This document shows, in pieces, positions 44,516 through 56,400 of a DNA stretch of 64,000 bases. The stretch is from Mimachlamys varia (lineage: Eukaryota; Mollusca; Bivalvia; Pectinida; Pectinidae): assembly GCA_947623455.1 (NCBI GenBank), contig OX392533.1:34656229-34720228 (forward strand). The letters are read 5' to 3'. The notes beneath the pieces were generated by a model that did not search any database, was not told where the DNA came from, and saw only the letters and a program-made list of their open reading frames with translations. The position numbers and the translations under genes were made by a program. Position 1 is the stretch's first letter, and the number at the start of each line of letters is the position of its first letter.

Positions 44516-45320
44516 AAGTATTTCAGAAGTGAAAGTCACATGAAATATGATGTCCACTGCACTGACAGTACGCATTGGAAAGACAATTTATGGGTAGATA
44601 CATGTTATACACTATATATACAGAATCACCATTACAACCGATTACACGCAGTGTACAGACCTAGCACCCCATGTATTACACAACAAAATTTATCAATACA
44701 ATTACCTGTCACCTAGTCTGTCTTTGGCCGTGCAAACAAATGTGTGTTACATGTGTATGTCTAAGTCTATACAATATATAATTTGCTACCACTCAGTGGC
44801 AGCAAAAAATGACCTCTAAAACCACAGTTCCGAAAACAGAAACTGAAACAAACTGTATCTTCATAAAAATTCCTTTAGACTTGCCATAAAAAAAAACCTG
44901 ACTTGAGTTACGAATAATTTTTTTTACAGTAACTGTGTCCTTCCTATGAAACAGAGTTTGCTTATTTAAACCTCAATTAAATGAGTTTGTAGGAAGGTTT
45001 TCTTATCATTTCAATCAGGCACCATTTTCCCTCGCATTCGAAAAGTAATTTGTCTAGCTGATATTCATTTAGACATACCAACTTACTGTGGACAAGCAAA
45101 ATGTTTCAAGATAGATGACGTAACAACCATATTGTAATACACACGCAATTTCAAGTTATCTGCAAAATCTAACGAAAGAGAGACTCAAGTTTCAACTTGG
45201 ATTGCATTTAACCCAACAAAACAACAATTTCGCTTCACACTAAAAAAAAAAATACCCTGAGAATGTCATATGCTTTAAATTTTCTCAAAGTCAAATAAAA
45301 TTAACCAAATCACTATCCAT
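44516..45320. other. Stretch without a recognisable gene
   Basis: AT-rich intergenic sequence with no signal. Confidence 0.5.
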
Positions 45321-45702
45321 CAATCTGATTAAAATCATATCTTTACCTCCGCTCCATTCCGTAAACATCTCTCTGCAGCGTTAAGACCTGAGGACATCCA
45401 TTAGGGGGTCACGTTCAGATGACCTTTGTTGCCTCTTTACTTAACACTAAAATAATTTTCTAATGACCCGTCATCTTGCAGCAAGTCATTTCGTCACATT
45501 ATTCTGCATTAACTTTTTGATGATGAAATGACTAAATGTACAAATGGGATTAAACATTTCAGATTCTGAAAGTAATAATTTGGTTGGCTAATGAAAAAGG
45601 TCATCGGGACATGACCCCCTATTGGATGTCCTCAGATCATGACGCAGCAGTGAGAAGTTTATCGTACTGGAGCGGAGATAAAGATATGATTTAGTCAGAT
45701 TG
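45321..45702. mobile_element. Complete 382-bp CAATCTGA-type MITE
   Basis: Both termini are present: CAATCTGATTAAAATCATAT on the left and the complement ending ATTTAGTCAGATTG on the right, with inverted arms about 90 bp long. Flanked by ACTATCCAT (45312-45320) and CCTATCCAT (45703-45711), a 9-bp duplication with one difference. It is the reference copy for the family here. Confidence 0.87.
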
Positions 45703-46595
45703 CCTATCCATGGTCCCCATTTAATAAATAGGGCTTGGTATCGGAGGCTGGGAGTCAAATATACAAATCACACAGCGGAAAGGTTAACATTTAGAGGTAT
45801 TTCTATTTGCAATCGATTTTTTTTCTTTTCAATAAGTAAATGGTTTCATTACATCATGTTCGACTGAAAACTTATAAGAACTTTGTACAAGACAATTAAC
45901 CCTTTCATCCCTGGGTAAAAAGCCAATATTTTCACGTGTAGAATTGTTCCCTAAGCCGACCGCCAAACTGTTCACGGTGTTAAAATTTTCGCCCTGTCAG
46001 TCATGCTGTTTTGAACTGTGTACTTACAATACTATTATTCAATGTAGAGTTTGGTGTTAAAAATATTCGCGTATGGATATATTCGCAGAGATTTAACGCC
46101 AGCGAAATAAACGAAAAATTCCACACTGCAAAAAAACTCCGCTTTTACAGTATATTTTGCAGTGGTATAAGGGTTAACATCTGTTGGCTTCTCTACTGAA
46201 TTGCTTGGTGATATGGGTGGGCTTTTTACCAGGCATGGGCTTATTGCCAGATATATAAGGTCCATTTATATCACAAAAGATTTAAACTTGATATGTTTAA
46301 CTTCATAACTGACCTTGACAGCAAAGAATCTAAAATAATTCCAATATTACAGATAGTATTGCATCCTGTATACTTGGATCAGTATGCTTATGTTTATAAA
46401 CACATCCAAGTTAGCACTATATTGTACCGATCTGTATAATAACCATCATATATAACCCAAAGGGAAATAAGTCAGACTAACTGCTTTAGTCCTACACGCC
46501 CGAGTTTGTGTAATGAGAAAACACAGTAACTCTGAAGCAGTGAAGGATATATAAAACTGTCGATGTACCCATTTTTAAGCACTCATATTTTCACA
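45703..46595. other. Stretch without a recognisable gene
   Basis: No coding signal. Confidence 0.5.
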
Positions 46596-46951
46596 CATCC
46601 TCAATATCTAGGGGTTACGCTCACCTAAACACTCTACACCCCTGGAATATGTCGTGGCCAAACTGCAGAAGGTACGAAGATAGCAGTTTGATTTGTCTCG
46701 GGTAAAAATACCTGACCTCTTGCTAGACTGATGCCTGTCTTGAAGATTACAAAGGAGCTGCAACCAACTTCAAAGCATGTCAATTTTTAACGTGAAGTGT
46801 CTACAAGATTCTTTTGATGTACCTCAAAGGCACGAACCAGTCTTCTTGTCTCATCAATGAGGTGGCACATAAAGGATCCTTCAGTTTTGCCATGACATAT
46901 TCAAGGGGTGTAGAGAGCGTAGATGAGCCTAACCCGGGTATATTGAGGATG
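46596..46951. mobile_element. 356-bp MITE, CATCCTCAATATC type
   Basis: Left CATCCTCAATATCTAGGGGT, right CCGGGTATATTGAGGATG (inverted). ATTTTCACA flanks it on both sides (46587-46595 and 46952-46960). A 59-bp relative lies at 51196-51254. Confidence 0.83.
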
Positions 46952-46960
46952 ATTTTCACA

Positions 46961-48197
46961 CATTAGCAACAATAACATTTCATGATTCCCATTTATCTAA
47001 TACAAATGGAGTAGTGACTTTATATTTGGCAGTTATCATGATTAAGTGCATAAGTGCAAAAATATGATAAAACAAAACCCTTATAAGTTCACAGTATGTT
47101 ATCATTGAAGACAATATTATACAATTTTGTATTCTTCAAAGTAAATAATCTATGGATAAAATTTCTGGCATAAAAAATCTTGGAACCATTTCAAGTACAA
47201 TCAGTACTTGGTATGTATGTATTTCGTTTTAAAACTAAAGTTAAAAAGTAAACAAGAATGCTGAGATCCTGCAAAAACACTCCTTCATATAGAACTTTAC
47301 AAAACAATTACACCAATAAAATTTAAAAAAAAAAAAAAAGAAAAGAAAAGAAAAAAATGTTTACATGCATTTTTTAAAATGATTGTATATGAACAATATA
47401 AACATGTACGGATACATGTACAAATAAAAATCTGTAACACTTCTTCCTGATACAGGAACACCAACTGAGAAACAACGGCATGAAAACAAACTAAAACTTG
47501 TGAAAAGGAAATCAAAGCATCCCTAAGCTTCTCCTACAGCGTATATGCATGCACACATACACATGTATCATGCATGAAGTAAAAATTTGATATATGTGTA
47601 CCAATAACTATTTCACTGGGTTCTTACTTGCAGATTTGTAACCTTTCAGCTTTAATGACATCTATCTAAAATTGTTTATCTCAAAAAATCATTCAAAATC
47701 TCAAAAATCTGTTTGATTTATATGAGTAAAGGGAGATAATCCATGCACTCGGACATGATTTTGCACCAAGCTGAATTTTTCAGAGAAAAAAAATGGGAAC
47801 CCCCAAAACGGGTATATCATTTGTATTATTCAAGTCAATATATGACTTTGATATTTCTTAATCTAAAGATGAAAATATCTGAATTCACATTCATTAACAT
47901 CTACTTAAACTTTAGGAAATTATAAGTGCCATACCTACAATGTTGAAAATTTTCTATTTAGGCATTACTTAAAATAGAAAAACTCTTCTGAAACAAAAAT
48001 GAACCCCTTCATTCATGGTATGAATTCTACTCAAATCGATCTTTTATACTTAGTAATATTATCAATAATAAATAGTTGATGTGTGATTACAATCCAACCA
48101 CTCAATGTGTTTCGTCTTGTTAATACCACAATCAAATTACACAAATCCTCTAAACGTATCAATTATTCTGGCTCATTAGAAAGCCAAAAGGTCTTAG
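46961..48197. other. Stretch without a recognisable gene
   Basis: AT-rich with an A/G-rich run at 47323-47357. No coding signal on either strand. Confidence 0.5.
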
Positions 48198-48535
48198 ATA
48201 ATACAATGTCACTAGATCTACAGACAATACAATGTCACTAGATCTACAGACAATACAATGTCACTAGATCTACAGACAATACAATGTCACTAGATCTACA
48301 GACAATACAATGTCACTAGATCTACAGACAATACAATGTCACTAGATCTACAGACAATACAATGTCACTAGATCTACAGACAATACAATGTCACTAGATC
48401 TACAGACAATACAATGTCACTAGATCTACAGACAATACAATGTCACTAGATCTACAGACAATAAAATGTCACTAGATCTACAGACAATACAATGTCACTA
48501 GATCTACAGACAATACAATGTCACTAGATCTACAG
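48198..48535. repeat. Minisatellite, 26-bp unit, about 13 copies
   Basis: The unit is ACAATACAATGTCACTAGAT plus CTACAG, repeated head to tail with almost no change (one C-to-A change near 48463). There are no unique spacers, so it is not a CRISPR array. It lies 3' of SNRK and may be within its untranslated region. Confidence 0.95.
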
Positions 48536-48657
48536 TACAAAACCTGCTGCAGTGAACACATTGTCGTCGCCAAATTGGATGCAATACACCTCAATGGCAA
48601 AATTTCATGTGGAACCATCCTCACACACAACCAAGGCTTTCTGCAAACAAACAGCAT

Positions 48658-48700
48658 CACAAGGCCCTGTGTCCACAAGAACATAGCACAGGGCCTTGTG
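48658..48700. repeat. Perfect 14-bp-arm hairpin 3' of SNRK
   Basis: CACAAGGCCCTGTG and CACAGGGCCTTGTG separated by 15 bases. In a SNRK transcript it would form a stable stem about 480 nt after the stop codon. Confidence 0.85.
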
Positions 48701-49179
48701 TTTACTAAAGTCCCTGTTTTCATTGAGAAAAGAGGTCATTCTCATGTACAAGCTGATAAAATTCAACTCTTGATGAACCTTTCACATACCTAGCTTTCAC
48801 AAGGTAATTAAAGAAAGAAGAGATTATTGTGAAGGTCTTTTTAACATTTGATGACAATTTTTCATGATTTCATCTTCCGTATTATGATTATCAAATAAAA
48901 TTTGAAGCATGGAAAAAGAAATCAATTATAATCAAGCCAATATTAAATGCAAAGACAGCTTCTAGTATGGTGAAAAAGAAATCCTTGAGAAAATCAAGAC
49001 CTTGAACTTATTGCAATGAGATTATATTTATCTGTACATGAGAATGTCCCATGCACCACAGACAAAAACCTGAAGAGTTCTACTATGGTACATACACGTG
49101 ACTCAATGCCGTTAATGTGGATGAGGTGTCTCGAGGTAAAATTGATCTAATTTAAACTGTCACTATAGCGGGCAACTGG
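48701..49179 (-). other. Probable SNRK 3' untranslated region
   Basis: Follows the SNRK stop without an open frame. No minus-strand AATAAA with good context could be chosen, so the transcript end is not set. Confidence 0.5.
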
Positions 49180-50461
49180 TCATACAACCGAACAGCACTT
49201 GGTTTGGACCCTAGCCGGCTGTAAATTAGAGTTATGTCCCTTACAATACCCATTGTTCCTATTGATGTCCATTTTGACCTTGACCTTGTGTCTCACTGTC
49301 CTTTCGCGTATTCCGTTCAGACAACAGTCTGTTGAACACACAAAGTTGATATTGTCATTCTTCTTCACATTCAACACCTTGTTTTGGCCGTGGTCTGCCA
49401 GTTTGCTGAAGTCCTGTGAAATGACATCCTGACGCGTTTTGGCGGAGTTCAGCCGATTAATGTGATCGGTCACAGCAGCCTGGGTGTCCAGCTTATCGTT
49501 ATTGACCTTGACCTTGATCTCGTCCTCGTCACTGTCACTCTCATTGCGCTCCACAATGTACTTAAGGCTGTTTTTACTCGACACGCTATTCAGACTGAGG
49601 TTCGACAGAGCTGAATTGACAGACATCTGCAAGTTGTGGTGGTGGTAGTTTTGGCGTTTGTTGCCATAGTTACCGCCACCTCCGCGCTTGCCATCTTTAT
49701 TATTCCCACCACCTCCATTGCCGTCACCATCTTTCTTGTTATCGCGATGTCCACCGCCCCCTCCCCCTCCAAATCCTGGACCGCCCCCAAGGTTGCCCCC
49801 ACTGGGGCCAGAGGGGCCTCCATCAGTGTCACTCGAATGGTCACTACTATCACGGCGATGCATGAATTTATGTTTAAGTTTGTCCTTGCGTGACCTTCCT
49901 TCTGTGTCGTCCGTATCACTAGCATCCGAGCTGCTACAGCTGGTGCCCCTAGACCCTTTGCCACGCTTTTTACGCGTGACATACTTTCTGACCACCTCTG
50001 GGGACGCTGCACTTCGGTTGATCTGCATACGTGGGGAATGCAATTTTGACGGAACATAGTCGTCCTCTTCGTCAGACTCGTGCTCTTCACAGATCTGATT
50101 GAGTAGTTGCGGAGAACTTGCCACAGAAATCAGAGGTCGTTTCGGGTTGAGCAAGTCCTTGTCGACACGCGTCAGAGATGTATGCGAGCGACAGTAGTTG
50201 TCGTCCAGACTCTCTGCAGACTTTGCCGACCTCAAATCCACCTCCATGTCCATTTCATCGCTGTCCTCTTCGTCATCGATCGACTCCTCTTTGATAAGGC
50301 TGTACTTCCGTGTGGTGTTGACTACCAGATGCTCCGGACTCATGCTCTGAGGAGGGGAGGTGGAGGAGTACGAATGTGTCCCCGGAGGTGATACTAACGA
50401 CGTCACTATACTGGTCTTTGGTCGACATTGTTCTGCTTTCTGGTCCTTGTCCTTCTGGTTG
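49180..50461 (-). CDS. SNRK: SNRK terminal coding exon
   Basis: Acceptor CTGTTTTCAG. 427 codons plus stop. Acidic and Ser-rich blocks come first, then the conserved RGTSCSSSDASDTDDTEG region, a Gly-rich tract (G-F-G-G-G-G-G-G-G-H) and a C-terminal segment with SLNSVSSKNSLKYIVE. Ends K-C-C-S-V-V, TGA at 49180-49182. Confidence 0.92.
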
Positions 50462-53400
50462 CTGAAAACAGACAAAAAGAACAGGTCATTAATTAGTACA
50501 TCCATCTAAAACATTATTGTTTTTCATTGACATTTTTCTCCATTTAATAACTGGAGAATTTAGCCCATCTCTCAGTACTGTCTGAAGTTATGAATAAACA
50601 ACAATTGTTAATAAGAATATTGATAATTTCTCATCAATGTTTTGACTTTGATTATAAGTGCTGAAACTCAAAACCACAGTATGGCATGTAATCATAATCA
50701 AAGTATCGCATTAATAATAAATCAAAGTAACCCACTAAATTCACTCTGCACATTTTCTGATTAGCTGAACTAATCTGGGCTTTTTTTCTTTAAACACATT
50801 TGTAAATAATAGGTTGAGATCAAAGAAAGTGCATTAATTAGCACACAAGTCGCATGTTCCTGAAAGATTGCAACTAATGTTTAAATCTAAACCAAACATT
50901 TGATGCATTGAAAATAGACTTTTCTTATTTCATTTCAAAGGAATAATATAATTATAAAACAAAATTTTTTATTTTGTTTTATAATTATATTGTTCCTTTA
51001 AAACCTCAATTTTGTACTACATTGTATATATCATCTGACCTACACTTTACACAGAACATAATGTAAGAATCTACATATTATCTGCAACCAGAAAATGTGA
51101 AAGTGAATTATGAAGTGTCAGCCAATAAACTGTGTTTTGAGATTTGTATCAGATAGCTCCGAGTGATTCAATTGTCACAAATATCTAGTTTACTGCATCT
51201 TGGATACTCAGGGGTTACGATATAGGTGAGCCTAACCCCTGGATATCGAGGATGGTTTACTGGCTACCCTCAGCAACACATTTGAACTCTCCCAATACAA
51301 AGGTTGGAATAATTCATTATGAAATATCAGAGATGAATGCGTTCAATGTCATTTCGATAATATTGTCACAATATACAGTCGCAAATTTCAAACAAAGTAC
51401 TAAATCTATTACTGTATCACAAAAGAAATATTTTTGAATTTAAAATGTATTCTTTCACATGTGTGTGAAGATTAAGGAATATCATCTGAAGGTTGAAAAT
51501 TCAGAGTTACCCCTTGGTTCTTGAAAAAAGTGAAAGTACGCCTAACAACTTGTTCGAAATTAAAGCAACATCTGTTACATTTCTTCAATGAGACCTAATA
51601 AAGACAGTCAGCCCAACGAAAAGCAAAACACCAGATACAACAGTACTATATTACACCCTTTTCTCAGGTACTGGGCATGATATCTCTATATCTTGTACAC
51701 AGATTTATGAAAGAAATATTGAGCTAAGTAACTGATTATTGACCACCAGACAGTAAAAGCTGGGTCTGAACAAGAAGTCTTTAGCTAAATTTATTAGGGT
51801 ATACCTTACCTTATTTTACACTATATGAAAAGTAGGCAATAGAAATGCTAAAATGCGGAATTTTTCTGATTGGGCATTCTGATTGGATGCTACGTTTGTC
51901 ATGTTCCTTCGAAACGTCTCTACCTCCATCGCTTATACTAAGATAAAGTCTGTAAGCATTTCCATGACCAAGACGAAGCAGACATACTTTATCAGAATTT
52001 TCCTTTATTACTTGCATGTAGGCGAAGTGTTTAAAATTGACTACTTCAATCTTGGGTTTAATAAAACAGTTATTGTATGGGTATCTTCAGAAAATAACAC
52101 TTTTATTATCCCCCTTTGACATTAACTATTTCCCTCCCTCAGCTTTTCCTCAGGAAATAGTTAATGTCTCGGGGGGACTATAAAAGTGCTATTTCCCTCA
52201 CACCCATAAAATAACTGTATACTATACACTGGTATACATCACACAGCTCATCATCCCTTAAGTGTCATAATGAACTATTCCAACCTTTGCGTTGGAAAAG
52301 TTCAAGTATGTCTTCAGGGGTGAAAGAGTCAGCTTAAGCTAACAGTTTAAGTCTTAAAGCTGACATCAACAAGCAAAAAACTGCTTAGAGGCGAAAAAAA
52401 ACAATCTGAAATTGCTACCAGAAAATAACAGCAATTAATGGCTCTATTACACTGCTACCATGGCCTAATCTCAACAAATGTATCTAAATTCTAATGCTTA
52501 ATAGTACTGATTAGTAGCAAGCATAAGCAAACCGTAAGAGTTACCATTCCAACCTATGATTTTCTAATTAAGTACTTCTGACATCATACTGTCACAAAGC
52601 TTTGGGCAATTACAGGCATAAACATCACAGTCTAGGTCAATTTCATACACTCCAAAGCCTATCATACACATGTATATAAGTAAAAAGAATATAATTGAAA
52701 TGCGATGAAAATTAGTAAAAAATATGATACATGTATAGCAATTTCATTATTAAATACAATTCATCAATTGTAAATAGCTTGAAACTTTCAAATAACTTCA
52801 ATAATTAGACGAACCAAATTTGACCTAATAAATGTACAAACATCGTCGGAAACCCACGATAAACAGCAAGCGTTAGAGAAGTATACCATGGGTTTCCAAC
52901 GATGCTGTACAAAGTGGGCTTACAATACCATGTACAAGGCAATGTTTCCATACTTGAAATTTTGTAGAAATAAAGTGTGTTTTTATTTCCCTGGAATAGA
53001 GTTTTTGATCGGAAGACTGAAGATTATACTGGCAGATCAGTGAGGTCAGAAACTTATTATAGGTTTTGATAAGCACACCAATAATCCTCTCCCTACAAAA
53101 AAGTTGTGATGCACTTTTTAGGAGCAGATACGCTCATTGCTTTTAGAGTATAGGGGTACGCTCATTGCTTTTAGAGTATAGGGGTACGCTCATTGCTTTT
53201 AGAGTATAGGGGTACGCTTATTGCTTTTAGAGTATAGGGGTACGCTCATTGCTTTTAGAGTATAGGGGTACGCTCATTGCTTTTAGAGTATAGGGGTACG
53301 CTCATTGCTTTTAGAGTATAGGGGTATGCTCATTGCTTTTAGAGTGCATGGATATGATTATTGCTTTTAGGAGTATTGGGGTACGCTTATTGCTCTTATG

Positions 53401-56400
53401 AGTATAGGGGTACGCTTATTGCTCTTATGAGTATAGGGGTACGCTTATTGCTTTTAGGAGTATAGGGGTACGCTTATTGCTTTTATGAGTATAGGGGTAC
53501 GCTTATTGCTTTTAGAGTGCATGGATATGATTATTGCTTTTAGGAGTATTGGGGTACGCTTATTGCTCTTATGAGTATAGGGGTACGCTTATTGCTTTTA
53601 GGAGTATTGGGGTTCGCTCATTGATTTTAGAGTATAGGGGTATGCTTATTGGTTTTAGAGTTTTAGAGTATATTGGTACGATTATTGCTTTTATGAGTAT
53701 ATGGGTATGCTTATTGCTTTTAGGAGTATATGGGTACACTTATTGCTTTTAGGAAAAAGGTATGCTTATTAATTCAAAAATGGTACACATCTTCAATAAA
53801 ACTGGATATTTTAAGATATTTGATATTTTGCAACTTTTAAATTTTCTCTAGTCTCAAGCCCTTAAAATTATTTACAAACTGAAATCAACACCAGTAGGTT
53901 ATGTTGAAATTAATAATGAAATATGAAAACAAAACCAATGATGTACAATATTGGGTCAAGGAGATGCAAGTCTCTTTACAAGCTACATGGTGCAATTATG
54001 AATTGTTTTGTTGATGGTAGAATGGAGGAAAATGTGTTCAAAATATAAAACTGTACCTCAACCTGAAAAATTAAATAAAACAATTAAGTTACTGCTGTTT
54101 CAAAGTAGACAAAGCTTACTCCATATTCTCTCTGTTTTCAAAGAGACTTGCACATTTGTTTTTCAAAAAAAGATTCATTTCTTAGTTGACTGTCCCTTAG
54201 GAAAACAGCAGATTTCTTGAGAAAAAAATTCAACTCAGAAATTTAGCTTACAGACAGTTTTTTTAAACAAAAAGTCTTTATTTGCTGAAGAATATTTTAT
54301 TAAAATTATTTTAATGAATTAACTGTCCAGATTTTTATTTTTTTGTGAAGGAAATGTATTTTTATCAGATTTCTTGTACTGAATTTGATTCCAAGTAAAG
54401 CTTTATTGGAAAGTGATATTTTATTTGGAACAGTTTCCTTTTCTTTTGATATGAGTAACAACATTAATTCAATGGATGCAGGAAGTACAATGACAAAACT
54501 GTTTTTTGAGAAAATATCTGTCCAACATTATGGGTTTATTTTTCCCTCAAGAAATCGTTACCAGATGAAAGAAATCCCATAATAAGACATGCATGAGATT
54601 GTAATACGTGCCAAATATAAGAGAGTTGACAAATTCAATATCATATATGTAAGAACTAATGCATGCATTTTAGTGTGTATGACGTTAAAGTCATAACGAA
54701 AACATTAAAAACCATACAAAATGGAACTCCACAAAACCAAACTGTGGAAGGATGAAGTGTTAAGTGAATTTACCAAAGACAAGGTTCCCCTTCTAGCTGT
54801 GAACAGGCACAGATAGTTTGTGTCACTAGACCTCGCTGTTTGACCCTTTTGAAAAGGAATATTACACATGTGTTAACTTTGTAGCATGATAATCAATAAT
54901 TACATGCACTTTGCAATTGGGCAAGATACTAACTAACTCTTAAATTTAACAGTGCTCAATCTACATGCAAGTCCCGAGTCCAGTATTCATAAAATTGTGA
55001 AAGGACTCATAGAAATTCTGGAAATACTTAAATTTAACATTGTGGGACCCATAGTTTTTAGCAATATTTACAAAAAGGACCCATGGAAACAAATTGTAAA
55101 TTGATCGCTGAATTTATTAACAACTTGAGGCAGTATATAGCTCCAACGGCCGCGGCCAGGCAATAAAACTACTGCACCAACTGGTTTGATTTCTCATTTT
55201 TCTAAAAATTACAAAGAAGTCAATTTTTTTTTTATCTCCCTTCCCGCTCTTCCTCTAAATGGTGAGAAAACCATTTTATACTACTTTAAAAACATGAATG
55301 ATACATGAATGCCACAATGCAAATATATTTTGTCTCACTGTGGCAAAAAAAATTAATGTCTTCAAAACATCTTGAGGAATTTGTCAAGAATCAAGATGTA
55401 GAAAAATGAGATATGTTCTCAACAACCCTGTCTGGTGCTCCTGTATCTGTAGGGAAAGCGAGAGAAAAAGTGTGTTTGTTTTTAGAATATATGCTACCTT
55501 ACATATTATATTCATGATATGTAGAAATGTGAAACAAAAAATATATAACCTATCTCAACATAATTGCATTCTGCAAAATCTAACATTTCAGCATATGATA
55601 TGTACATCATTCTAATTCAGAAAACATTTATAGATGTCTCATTGCCGAATGGAACTCTTTTGTAATGAAAACATTAATGTAAGGTAACATATTTCTGTCA
55701 GATATCATATGTATACATCTGTACTTATATATATACATATGACAAAAACACTTGTTTGTTCTGATAGAAAGTGTGGCACTTTTCCATGTTAGCTGTAAAT
55801 AAAAAGATAGTTACCGGTATATCAAGTATGGTAAAAATTTACCTTAATAGAATTGCATGACCATTAGCAGTGAACACATTAAACTGGAAAATGACTTTGC
55901 AATTTTTCTTTTTAAAAATTGGTTTCCTTTGCTTGTTTAGTAACAGTTAAACATCTTCACAACAACCACAAAGTGATAATAACTGGTGTCTCGACTCTGA
56001 ACTGCTGAAAACAGACCCACTGATCATGATGTGCCAAAATGTACCGAGCCAAGAAATTAAGCTGTCAGAAAAATGTTGACAACAAATTCTAATTTCATAT
56101 TGTTGATAGTTTTGTTCAGTATCCATTTTGCAATGCTATATTTCAGATTACAATTTGTACATTTTCTGAAATAAAAAAAATAATAAAATTTAAATGAATT
56201 TTGATACTATACATATCAAAAATACTGAAAACGAGTTTCATACTGTTTAAAAATGCAGAAAATGTTTAAATCTTACTGTTATTGATAACACTACATAACT
56301 ATTTAAAAAGTTCAAACATGGTAGCTTGAACTTGTTATAAGTTTCACAGCCATCTTGTTTTAAAATGAAGATGAACACTAGAAGCTTAATCTAATGGATA

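Noticed and set aside
48198..48535. CRISPR-like regular repeats
   Set aside because: Repeats are head to tail with no unique spacers, and the genome is clearly eukaryotic.
49636..50391. Plus-strand open frames rich in Pro and Val
   Set aside because: They are the antisense shadow of the SNRK Gly/Ser-rich exon.
53534..53752. Open frame of 72 codons
   Set aside because: It is a translation of the 28-bp minisatellite and has no independent coding evidence.
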